Source: Lewinellaceae bacterium
Lineage (GTDB): Bacteria; Bacteroidota; Bacteroidia; Chitinophagales; Saprospiraceae
NCBI GenBank assembly: GCA_016716135.1
Contig: JADJWX010000015.1
Location: forward strand, 98,135 to 162,134
Direction of reading: 5' to 3'
Length of the DNA: 64,000 nucleotides
Part shown: positions 16,358-24,642 of the stretch, in pieces
Layout: each line of letters starts with the position of its first letter
Numbering within the stretch: position 1 is the first letter of the stretch
The notes under the pieces: model-generated
Databases searched by the model: none
What the model was told of the DNA's origin: nothing
Seen by the model: the letters and a program-made list of their open reading frames with translations, nothing else
Made by a program: the position numbers and the translations under genes

Positions 16358-18148
16358 ATGAAACGACACCTACATCAAAGCGCAATGATGTTGCTGGCCA
16401 TTGGGCTCACTTTCGGGCTTATCACCAGCTGTACTTCCGACAAACCAGGCCCCTGCGGGAAAATTGAATTTAAGACCGAAAATACCGTCACGGTGCGTAT
16501 GGAAGCGGCCGCGACCTCGCTCAATCCAATTTTGCCCGGACCGGGCTACAACCGCTATGCGGCAGCCAATATTTTTCAGACGCTGGCAACCATAGAGCCC
16601 AAAACCCTCGAAATGGTGCCCCTGTTGATCAAAAAAATACCCGATGTGTACACGGTGCAGGAAGGCCCGTATGCGGGTTTGCTGGCCTACGATTTTGAAA
16701 TTTACGATGAAGCCGTTTGGGATAACGGTTCGCCCGTCACAGCGAACGATTTTCTTTTTTCGCTCAAAATAATTTACCATCCCTCCCTGCCGCTGGGCGA
16801 ATGGCTCGGCTATTTCGAATACCTCAAAGCGGTGGAAACAGACCCGGCCAACCCGAAAAAATTCACCGCCTATTTCACCCAGTATTACATTCTGGCCCTG
16901 GAAACACTGTGCCAGTTCCCGATTTACCCGGCCTATAATTACGACCCCGAAAATGTATTGACCAGTGTGCCGCTTGCCGACCTTCAAGACCCTGCGCGCG
17001 CGCAGCAAGTGGTTGCGGCCAACCCCGCGCTCAGTGCCTGGGCCGAAGGGTTTCAGTCGCCGCGGTTTGCCAACGACAAAACGTCCATCTCAGGGAGCGG
17101 CCCGTACCGGCTCGAAAGTTTCGACGTCGACCAGGGGGCTGTTTTTGTGAAAAAACAAAACTGGTGGGGCGACAAGCTCGTCTCCGACAATCCCTATCTC
17201 CTGGCTGCGCCCGATAAGGTGGTATACCGTTTTGTGAAAGACGAAGCTCCGACGGAAAGCCTGATCCGCAGCGGCGACCTGGACGTTATTCCAAATTTGT
17301 CGCCGGCCAAGTTTTTAGAACTAAAAAAAGACACCTGCCTGAACCTGCGCTACAGTTTCGAACTGGTTGGCGCCAACTCGTACGGTCGGCTCATGGTCAA
17401 CCTGCGCAACCCGCGCCTGGCCGACCGCGGCGTCCGGCAGGCTTTGGCGCATGCGATCGATTATAACTACATGATCAACACCGTATGGCAGGGCATGGCG
17501 GAACGCTGTGTCAGCCAGGCCAACCCGGCCAAACCGTTTTACGCCCGGGATATCGTGCCGTACGACTATAATATTCAAAAAGCCAAGGATTTGCTTGCTG
17601 CAGCGGGCTGGACGGATTCGAATGGCAACGGCATTGTCGACAAAAAAATAAACGGCGTCTCCACCGAATTGGAACTGACGCTGATGGGCTCCGGCTCCTC
17701 GCCTATTTCAAGCCAGGCTGCCCGGAGCATTCAAACCACCGCCCGGAATGCAGGTATCGCTATAACGGTGCAGGAGGAAGACATCCGGGTGATTTCCCAG
17801 AAAACGCGCAACGGAGAATACGACCTGGCCATTTCGGGCGCTACGCTGTTTCCGGGTTTGCTGGAAATGTATCAGACGTTTCACACCAACAGCATTGGCG
17901 CCGGCAACCGCTACGGCTTTTCCAACCCCGAAATGGACCGCCTCATTGAGGCCATTCGTACCGAGCCCGACGATGCCAAGCGCAATGTGCTTTACATTCA
18001 GGCGCAGCATTTACTCCATGACGAACTGCCCGAAATTTACCTCTACGCACCGCAACAGCGCGTAGTCGCCAACCGGCGGTTCGATTTTGTGCTCTCGGCC
18101 AACCGGCCCGGTTATTACGAGCAGTATTTTAAATTGCTTGAAAAATAG
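16358..18148 (+). CDS. ABC transporter substrate-binding lipoprotein, family 5 (peptide/nickel type)
   Basis: 596 residues. The lipoprotein signal peptide ends in the lipobox LITSC (C25). The SBP_bac_5 fold is shown by SLNPILPGPGYNRYAA, ETFRFxx-like FVKDEAPTESLIRSGDLDVI, RGVRQALAHAIDYNYMI, KAKDLLAAAGWTDSNGNG and NPEMDRLIEAIRTEPD. It should bind oligopeptides or similar ligands in the periplasm and deliver them to an ABC permease. No permease or ATPase gene lies nearby, so the partner must be encoded elsewhere. DUF3127 follows 58 bases later on the same strand. Confidence 0.9.
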   Translation: MKRHLHQSAMMLLAIGLTFGLITSCTSDKPGPCGKIEFKTENTVTVRMEAAATSLNPILPGPGYNRYAAANIFQTLATIEPKTLEMVPLLIKKIPDVYTVQEGPYAGLLAYDFEIYDEAVWDNGSPVTANDFLFSLKIIYHPSLPLGEWLGYFEYLKAVETDPANPKKFTAYFTQYYILALETLCQFPIYPAYNYDPENVLTSVPLADLQDPARAQQVVAANPALSAWAEGFQSPRFANDKTSISGSGPYRLESFDVDQGAVFVKKQNWWGDKLVSDNPYLLAAPDKVVYRFVKDEAPTESLIRSGDLDVIPNLSPAKFLELKKDTCLNLRYSFELVGANSYGRLMVNLRNPRLADRGVRQALAHAIDYNYMINTVWQGMAERCVSQANPAKPFYARDIVPYDYNIQKAKDLLAAAGWTDSNGNGIVDKKINGVSTELELTLMGSGSSPISSQAARSIQTTARNAGIAITVQEEDIRVISQKTRNGEYDLAISGATLFPGLLEMYQTFHTNSIGAGNRYGFSNPEMDRLIEAIRTEPDDAKRNVLYIQAQHLLHDELPEIYLYAPQQRVVANRRFDFVLSANRPGYYEQYFKLLEK

Positions 18149-18206
18149 CCGGAAACGCGATTAAACACATCGACATAAATTTTTAAGGTTTTAACTATCG
18201 TATAAA

Positions 18207-18587
18207 ATGGCATTTGAAGTAGAAGGCAAGCTCCATCGTATTTTTCCCACCGAACAAAAAACGGCCAGTTTTCAGGCCCGCGAATTTGTGCTGGAAGTTC
18301 CGGACGGCAATTATCCGCAATTAATAAAATTTCAGGCCGTGCAGGAACGCTGCGGCCTGCTGGATAACTACAATGAAGGCGACCAGGTTAAAGTATCGTT
18401 TGATTTGCGCGGACGCGAATGGAACGGCAAGTACCTGACTAATTTGAACGCCTGGCGTATTGAACAAGCCAGCGGCAGCGGCGGTAATACCACGACGGCA
18501 GCGCCGGACGAGCATTTTCCGGCCGATCCGTTCCCGGATTATTCCAACACGCCTCCGCCGCCCAGCACGGACGATCTTCCGTTTTGA
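18207..18587 (+). CDS. DUF3127 protein with an SSB-like acidic tail
   Basis: 126 residues. The first 90 match DUF3127 closely: FEVEGKLHRIFPTEQKTASF, REFVLEVPDG, YNEGDQVKVSFDLRGREW and YLTNLNAWRIE. The rest is a disordered Pro/Thr/Asp tail that ends DDLPF. This ending is nearly the DDIPF tip by which bacterial single-strand DNA-binding proteins recruit partner enzymes. DUF3127 is predicted to have an OB-like beta fold. A nucleic-acid role is therefore plausible, but it is an inference. It stands between a transport lipoprotein and a secreted protein, neither of which suggests a DNA function. Confidence 0.88.
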   Translation: MAFEVEGKLHRIFPTEQKTASFQAREFVLEVPDGNYPQLIKFQAVQERCGLLDNYNEGDQVKVSFDLRGREWNGKYLTNLNAWRIEQASGSGGNTTTAAPDEHFPADPFPDYSNTPPPPSTDDLPF

Positions 18588-18646
18588 TCATTGGCGGAGC
18601 AGCGACTCTCGCAGTGTTTGTTTTTTCAAAAAACCGGTTTCAGCGT

Positions 18647-19240
18647 ATGAATAAATTGGCGCTTCTCCTGTTGATCTGCATCGGCTTGGGAGTTCCTGCA
18701 GGCGCGCAACGCCTGTCGGGTATCAGCTCGCGTTGGAGCGACTCTTTTGTGGAGTGGGAGTTGTTTGCCTTTGCCCCCGATTCTGTGCAGGCCTCCGAAG
18801 ATGATGCCCCCGAAGAAATCGCGGTCGGTGCCCTGCAACTCCGTTGGCTGAATGTCCGGGACGACTGGACGGAGTGGGAATACAGCATTGGTGAGGAGCA
18901 GGGTACGATTCGGATGAAATGGAAAGACGATCCTTCTCAATGGGAACTCCGTACCTACAGCGGCGATGTGATCAGCATGCGGACTGCCTGGCGCGGCGAT
19001 TTTAGCGAATGGCGGGTTACGGACAATACTATTTCGCTGACGTTGAGATCGCGCTGGACCAGTCAGTTGGATGAGTGGTTGGTGCAGGAAAATACCAGTG
19101 GCAGTTTTTACATGTACACGTTGGTGGAGGGTGATCCGCGCGATTGGGCGATCGAGGACGGCCTGGATGAAACGGTTTCGCAGCCCATGAAAATGGCGTT
19201 GATTTTTTTAACGGTGTTTCATGCTTCGCCGCGTATTTAG
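18647..19240 (+). CDS. Secreted protein with five W-x6-W motifs
   Basis: 197 residues, not assigned to a family. A signal peptide (MNKLALLLLICIGLGVPAGA) is followed by an acidic, Trp-rich body. Tryptophan pairs separated by exactly six residues occur at 30/37, 67/74, 92/99, 115/122 and 137/144, with a sixth single copy near 167. The later units repeat every 22-25 residues. The consensus is W-(3)-[FPL]-x-[EQ]-W followed by a beta-strand-like segment. This suggests a small repeated beta structure, perhaps a barrel or propeller. It could be co-transcribed with the DUF3127 gene 59 bases upstream. Function is unknown. Confidence 0.7.
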   Translation: MNKLALLLLICIGLGVPAGAQRLSGISSRWSDSFVEWELFAFAPDSVQASEDDAPEEIAVGALQLRWLNVRDDWTEWEYSIGEEQGTIRMKWKDDPSQWELRTYSGDVISMRTAWRGDFSEWRVTDNTISLTLRSRWTSQLDEWLVQENTSGSFYMYTLVEGDPRDWAIEDGLDETVSQPMKMALIFLTVFHASPRI

Positions 19241-19395
19241 ACGATAAGCCGACTTGTCCAAAATTTGCGGTACGCCGTTTTTAAGAAATATTTACCGGTT
19301 TGTCAGCCAACAAAAATCGGGCTTTCAGCGTCTTATGGGGTAATGCCTGCCTTCCTGAACGGCAAATTTTTTGTTTCCAGATAAAACCGCATAAC

Positions 19396-22137
19396 ATGAG
19401 AAAATGCATACTTGTCACCAAAGGGTTACTGCTCGGTGCCGTGCTTGCCCTTGCCCAGCCTTCGAATGATGATTGCACCAATCCGATTCCGATAACGGAT
19501 GTTACCAATTATTGCAGTGCTGTCAATGCGTTTACCAGCGATGGCGCCACGCCTTCCGGCTATGGTCCGGCAAATTGTTTTGGAACGGCCGGCAATGATG
19601 TCTGGTTTTCTTTTGTTCCGCAATTCACGGATGTGACGGTTATCATTCGAGGCGCTACGGCGCAGGCACCGGGGGGTACCCTTCGGAATCCGCAGGTTGC
19701 TATTTATTTTGGTGTTTGCGGAGGCACGGTGAATGAGGTGCAATGCCAAAGTTCGACAAACAACAGCCATATCGTGGAAGCCAGCGAAAGCGGGCTGCTG
19801 GTCGGCTCCACATACCTGATCCGGGTGCAGGGTTTCAACAACGGAACCGGCACCTTTCAACTCTGTTTGAACAACTATAACCCACCCGTTGACCCCACCT
19901 CTGATTGCCCGTCGGCATCGGTGCTTTGTGATAAGTCGCCGTTTGTGGTGCAAAGTGTAACGGGGGCCGGCAGCGATATCACGGAGCTCAATGATGCCTT
20001 TTGTTTTAATAACGGCGCCCCCGGCAACTATGAATCCAACTCGACCTGGTTCACCTGGATCTGCGAAACATCCGGCTCGCTGGAGTTTACCCTGACACCG
20101 CTAAGTATTGTCGATGACCTGGACTTTGTGTTGTACCGCCTGCCGAATGGCGTGGGCAATTGCCAGGGGAAAGAAATCGTGCGGTGTATGGCATCAGGCG
20201 AGTTTAATTATCAAAGCCCCTGCATGGGGCCAACCGGCCTGCGTCCCGGCGATCCCGATGTCAGCGAAGATGCCGGCTGTACGGATGCCGGCGATAATGC
20301 ATGGCTGGCGCCGTTCAACATGGTTGCCGGGGAAGCCTACGCCCTTTGCGTTAATAATTTTACTACCAGTGGAAATGGTTTTTCGGTGCAATTTGGTGGA
20401 ACCGGTACTTTTTTGGGGCCGGAGGCTAAGTTTACCACGGTGCCTGCAGCCGTTTGCCTGGGTACGCCGGTGGAGGTGCAGGACGCATCTACGTTTGCGC
20501 TGGGCAGTATTACCAATTGGAACTGGAGTTTTGGCGCCGATTCGGACCCGGGCGTTGCAACTGGTAAAGGGCCGCATACGGTTACGTTCAATACCCCCGG
20601 GCCGCACCCGGTTGTGCTCCAGATAGAAACGGACCTTGGCTGTCGGGTAACTGCTATTCAAGAGGTGTTGATTTACCCGGATGTGGAAGTTGATACGCTT
20701 ATTTCGGCGCCCGAATGCAATGGCGGGGATAACGGAGTAATTACAATTTCCAATATCAGCATGGGTACCCCGCCGTATTTGTACAGCTGGGAAAACGGGC
20801 CTTTTGTCAGCAATAATTCGCTTTCAGGCCTGACGGTTGGCACCTATAATCTGGTGATCCGCGATGCGAATAATTGTGAAACGGAGCTTGACATTGAAGT
20901 TCGGGAATTGGAACTCACCGTTGATCCCGACGTGATGAAACCCTTATGTACCGGAGATGCCAACGGAATAATCACGCTCAATGTGACCAACGGTACCGCG
21001 CCCTATCAATTCGACTGGGGCAGCGGTTTTATTCCCAACAATACACAGGGAGGCTTTGCCGCGGGCGTGTACACTATTGATGGTGTGGATGCTGAATTGT
21101 GTAAGGGAACGTTCACGGTGGAAGTAACCGACAATCCACCGTTGACCCTTGAAATGGATACCATTGATATCTCTTGTTTTTCGGCAAATGATGGGATAGG
21201 CATTGCCATTCCGGATGGCGGCGTGGGGAATTTCACCTACTTGTGGAGCGATGCGCAAACCAACGAGGAGGCCAGTGGCCTGGGACCCGGGCAGTTTGCA
21301 GTGACCGTGAGCGACGGGAACGGTTGTACCATTGTTGGGGCGGTATTTATCACCGAGCCGCCCGATGTGGCCATTAATGTACTGCGGGTAACTGATTTGC
21401 TGTGCAATGGGGTGCCGGAAGGCTCCATTGATGTGGAAGGGATTGGCGGACGGCCGCCATTTACCTTTAGCGCCGATGGGATCAATTTTGGAACGTCGCC
21501 TATGCTTGCCGGGCTGCCTGCCGGCGACTATTGGGTGAAGGTGCGCGATGCTGCGGGCTGTATCGACTCCGCTTTTGCCACCATTGCCCAGCCTCCTGCG
21601 CTGGTTGTAGTGGCTGAACCTGCCGACACAACCATTGACCTGGGTTATTCATTTCGGGTTCAAACACTGACCCTGCCTGCAGGGCGCCCGGTCACGTATA
21701 CCTGGACGCCAGTTATGGGACTCAACTGTGCTGATTGCGCAGAACCTACAGTGACGGCAATCAGCGACGGATATTACGTCATAAAAATCACCGATGCTGA
21801 TGGATGTATGGCCTTCGATTCTATCCGTGTGCGGATAAACCGGGATCGCCCGATTTATGCGCCCAACGTATTTGCGCCGGATCGCCCCTTCCCGAATGAT
21901 CATTTCACCTTATTTGGCGGGCCGGCTGCGGTGCAAATTGAGCTGATGCGGATTTATGACCGTTGGGGCAATTTGATTTTTGAAACACAGGATATTCCGC
22001 TTGGCGAACCGAACCTTGGCTGGAATGGCAGGTATAAGGATGAATTAATGTCCGGTGTTTTTACATATTATGCCACGGTGCGTTTTGTGGATCAACTTTC
22101 GGTTACCTATGAAGGCAGCGTGACCGTGGTGCGGTAA
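19396..22137 (+). CDS. Large secreted adhesin-like protein with SprB repeats and type B T9SS domain
   Basis: 913 residues. After a signal peptide (residues 1-20) come two lectin-like or jelly-roll segments with paired cysteines (NDVWFSFVPQ, STWFTWICETSG). A PKD domain follows (TNWNWSFGADSD ... VVLQIETDLGC). Then come at least four SprB-type repeats of about 75 residues, each opening C-x-G-x-x-G-x-I and containing YLYSWENG- or FTYLWSDAQT-like strands and the GTYNLVIRDANNC type closure. The last 94 residues are the gliding-motility-associated type B sorting domain (YAPNVFAPD ... MRIYDRWGNLIFE ... GVFTYYATVRF). It is probably a cell-surface adhesin exported by T9SS. The chosen ATG starts the signal peptide. 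Confidence 0.9.
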   Translation: MRKCILVTKGLLLGAVLALAQPSNDDCTNPIPITDVTNYCSAVNAFTSDGATPSGYGPANCFGTAGNDVWFSFVPQFTDVTVIIRGATAQAPGGTLRNPQVAIYFGVCGGTVNEVQCQSSTNNSHIVEASESGLLVGSTYLIRVQGFNNGTGTFQLCLNNYNPPVDPTSDCPSASVLCDKSPFVVQSVTGAGSDITELNDAFCFNNGAPGNYESNSTWFTWICETSGSLEFTLTPLSIVDDLDFVLYRLPNGVGNCQGKEIVRCMASGEFNYQSPCMGPTGLRPGDPDVSEDAGCTDAGDNAWLAPFNMVAGEAYALCVNNFTTSGNGFSVQFGGTGTFLGPEAKFTTVPAAVCLGTPVEVQDASTFALGSITNWNWSFGADSDPGVATGKGPHTVTFNTPGPHPVVLQIETDLGCRVTAIQEVLIYPDVEVDTLISAPECNGGDNGVITISNISMGTPPYLYSWENGPFVSNNSLSGLTVGTYNLVIRDANNCETELDIEVRELELTVDPDVMKPLCTGDANGIITLNVTNGTAPYQFDWGSGFIPNNTQGGFAAGVYTIDGVDAELCKGTFTVEVTDNPPLTLEMDTIDISCFSANDGIGIAIPDGGVGNFTYLWSDAQTNEEASGLGPGQFAVTVSDGNGCTIVGAVFITEPPDVAINVLRVTDLLCNGVPEGSIDVEGIGGRPPFTFSADGINFGTSPMLAGLPAGDYWVKVRDAAGCIDSAFATIAQPPALVVVAEPADTTIDLGYSFRVQTLTLPAGRPVTYTWTPVMGLNCADCAEPTVTAISDGYYVIKITDADGCMAFDSIRVRINRDRPIYAPNVFAPDRPFPNDHFTLFGGPAAVQIELMRIYDRWGNLIFETQDIPLGEPNLGWNGRYKDELMSGVFTYYATVRFVDQLSVTYEGSVTVVR

Positions 22138-22161
22138 TCCGGCACTTGGGTTATGTTCAAA

Positions 22162-22209
22162 AAAAACTAGCGGGCCGGTTGTTGTTCAACAACCGGCCCG
22201 CTAGTTTTT
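22162..22209. terminator. Bidirectional intrinsic terminator
   Basis: Perfect 23-bp arms (22162-22184 and 22187-22209) begin with AAAAA and end with TTTTT on either strand. It separates the converging adhesin and MltA genes. This is the strongest terminator in the window. Confidence 0.92.
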
Positions 22210-22228
22210 CTATAAAATTTCATGGCAA

Positions 22229-23278
22229 TTACTGTTTCGGCAACAAGACCCACAAGCGCCCAAGGCCATTGATTTTGCGTGCTTCATTCAGTCCTTGTTT
22301 ACCAATGCCACAGTAAAGGTCAAGCCGTTTGGTAGTCAGGATTGCGCCACCGCGGTCTTGCGCAAAAAGAATGCGATAGGTGTAGCCTTTAAGATTACCC
22401 GCTGGGTCCATATCGGGCAATTCGGCCAACAACGTTGCCCCAATTGGGATATAGCGCGGATCGACGGCAACGGAATAGCCTGCGGTAAGTGGGAAGTAGC
22501 CCGCTCCAATGACATCTTCGTCGCTCATTTTCATGAAAAACACATAAACGCCGCCTTTCCCTTTTACAGATCCACCGAATCCAAAATGTTCGCGGTTACC
22601 ATCGGGGTATTCTACCCAGCAAGAGCCTTGCAGTTGTGCATTTGCCAATTGGCGTTCGGAGCGTATCCAGGCGAGTTCAAGTCCCTTGCCATTCAGTGCC
22701 CCTGCGGCGATAGCAGCAGGATTGGGTACTACGTCATCGGGCCGGCGCAAAATAGGCACTGAAAACTCTTCTGTGCGCACCCGGCTGGCTTCAATCAGCG
22801 GTGTGTAGTAGCCGGTAATTTTGGTGCGGTCCTTTTTCAGGTCGGTTTTGACTTTGTAAAAATCAAAGCGATCAAGTAATGCTTCCGGCTGCAAGATTTG
22901 GCAATCCTGTAATAACTCAACAGTTCGCAGCATTTCGGTTTTGCTGATGCCATATACGGGGTATTCCTTCACATCCTTTCTGCGCAGATAGTTGGCCTGT
23001 TCATACAAGGCCTTCAGCATAGGAGCATCGAACGTTAAATAAGTAAGGGTGTCCGGCGCTGTATGGTGCAGTACGGTGGGACGTACCTGGCGTTTCAGGA
23101 TTAGCGGTTTTGTGCGGATGGGGGGAGCGATAGCAGCAAGACCAGCCGACAAGGAGGAGCTGGCCAAGGATTTTGATGCAGCTTTTGTTCCGGGAGAAAC
23201 CGAGGTGTTGCTACAATCCAGGGTTAAAACAAATGGGGAGAGCAACAAGCAGATGTATAATGATAGTTTGTTTGCCAT
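22229..23278 (-). CDS. MltA-type lytic transglycosylase with 3D domain
   Basis: 349 residues. It cleaves peptidoglycan glycan strands, leaving 1,6-anhydro-muramic ends, and acts in the periplasm. Features are KITGYYTPLIEAS, ELAWIRSERQLANAQLQGS and VGFGGSVKGKG-like GFGGSVKGK. The C-terminal 3D (three-aspartate) segment has VDPRYIPIG, AQDRGGAI and RLDLYCGIG. The N-terminus is a signal peptide with a cysteine at position 22 (TLDCSN) that may be a lipid site, though the lipobox is poor. Residues 25-65 are a Ser/Ala-rich linker. It ends at the strong terminator shared with the adhesin gene. Confidence 0.92.
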   Translation of the reverse strand: MANKLSLYICLLLSPFVLTLDCSNTSVSPGTKAASKSLASSSLSAGLAAIAPPIRTKPLILKRQVRPTVLHHTAPDTLTYLTFDAPMLKALYEQANYLRRKDVKEYPVYGISKTEMLRTVELLQDCQILQPEALLDRFDFYKVKTDLKKDRTKITGYYTPLIEASRVRTEEFSVPILRRPDDVVPNPAAIAAGALNGKGLELAWIRSERQLANAQLQGSCWVEYPDGNREHFGFGGSVKGKGGVYVFFMKMSDEDVIGAGYFPLTAGYSVAVDPRYIPIGATLLAELPDMDPAGNLKGYTYRILFAQDRGGAILTTKRLDLYCGIGKQGLNEARKINGLGRLWVLLPKQ

Positions 23279-23523
23279 AAAGAGGGGTGGGTGTTTGGCC
23301 GCGCACTGCCCGATTATTTTAATTGTTTTGTTGGGCGATTTTCCAAAAACAACACTGAATATCTATGCGACCTGACCCAATGCTTTGAAAAGTATGCAAA
23401 TTTATGTGGGATTTTCTGAGACTTGCCCGGTTTTGCCTGGGGTTTAGCAATCCGTTAACACTCCATATTTCAAGCCTAACTCATTGTATTTTAGTTTTTT
23501 ACGCCCAATGTTGGGAGCGATAA
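23279..23523. other. Intergenic leader between mltA-type and Nudix genes
   Basis: About 245 AT-rich bases on the 5' side of the MltA gene and the 3' side of the Nudix gene. Promoter sequence is expected, but no clear element or hairpin was recognised. Confidence 0.4.
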
Positions 23524-24114
23524 TTAAAACGCCAAAAGCCCTGTTCGCAGCCATTCATTTGTTTTGAAAAGCGCCGCGACAGATAATGCATCGGTAATTT
23601 CCCCATTCAGCACCATTTGTATTGCCTGGCTGAATGGTAATTGACGGACTTGTAGTTGTTCGGATTCTTCCGGTTGTGCCTCCATATAATGCAACCCTTG
23701 GGCCACAAAGGCAACGCCAAATTCATTGGTGACGGAATTGGAAAGGTGCAGTTCGAGTAGTTTGGTCCACTGCTTGGCCACAATGCCGGTTTCTTCCAGC
23801 AGCTCGCGTTTGGCCGAATCGAGCATGTTGGTGCCAAGCGGTCCGCCTCCTTCCGGAATTTCCCAACTGTAACAACCCAGTGCGTAGCGGTACTGCCCGA
23901 CCAGCCAGGTATTTCCAGCTTGGTCCAAGGGAACAATACCGATTGCAGTATTCTTGAAGTGTACGATGCCGTAAATACCCTTGCCACCGGACGGGTTGAG
24001 TACTTTTCGATGGCTAACCTGAATCCAAGGATTGTCATATACCTGACAGACGTCCAAAGTAGTCCACGGATCGTCGGTCATTTGGAGGCCTTTGTTCTGG
24101 AATTCAGTGTCCAT
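23524..24114 (-). CDS. Nudix hydrolase, ADP-ribose-pyrophosphatase-like
   Basis: 196 residues. The Nudix box appears as PEGGGPLGTNMLDSAKREL and then LEETGIV. The REL-x-EE-x-G core is intact, while the first conserved Glu of the box (G-x5-E) is Thr here. DPWTTLDVCQVYDNPWI near the start and the EIPEGGG strand fit the ADP-ribose/NDP-sugar pyrophosphatase branch, which would hydrolyse ADP-ribose or a related nucleotide sugar. The frame continues 65 codons upstream without similarity to the family. The chosen ATG, or a second ATG 11 codons later, gives a normal length. Confidence 0.85.
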   Translation of the reverse strand: MDTEFQNKGLQMTDDPWTTLDVCQVYDNPWIQVSHRKVLNPSGGKGIYGIVHFKNTAIGIVPLDQAGNTWLVGQYRYALGCYSWEIPEGGGPLGTNMLDSAKRELLEETGIVAKQWTKLLELHLSNSVTNEFGVAFVAQGLHYMEAQPEESEQLQVRQLPFSQAIQMVLNGEITDALSVAALFKTNEWLRTGLLAF

Positions 24115-24642
24115 AAAGGTACTTTTGTCGAAAAGTTTGCGATTTTTCGCGGAAAGCTTGACATTAGCATGACAATGTGAGCCATTTAAACGGGCTGCAT
24201 ACTTCCCCGAATTTGCTCTTTTTTGGAGCCCAATAATCAACTCCCCGTTGCCTCCCGCTTTTATCCTCTCGTAAACATAACCATGTAGCAGGTTCGCCTC
24301 GCTAAGCATATTACGTACTTAATTCCTTCAAAATCCTGCTTTATACTGCCGGATTACTTGTTGGTAGTTATTTTCCGCTTAATATGCAGATCGTATTACC
24401 CTGGTTTCCGGGTTGCTTAAACGATCGTTATGTGCCGGAATTTTGCCGTAGTGATATGAACATTTATTTATATACTACGAAAACCGGGCCACTTTTTAAT
24501 CGCAATTAAACATACATGAATTAATTAGTCGGGAACCTCCTGCTTTAGTCAACCTTAAATCCCAGGACCTTACACACAAAAGCGACAACATCAATTTAGA
24601 TGTTTTGCCCATACTAATGAGATAACGAAAACCACCTGGCTT
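24115..24642. other. AT-rich gene-free region
   Basis: About 530 bases between the divergent Nudix and esterase genes. The first 195 bases are open in the Nudix frame but look non-coding. The remainder is AT-rich, with no large hairpin, no repeat shared with the rest of the window and no RNA gene that I can recognise. Divergent promoters probably lie here. Confidence 0.5.
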
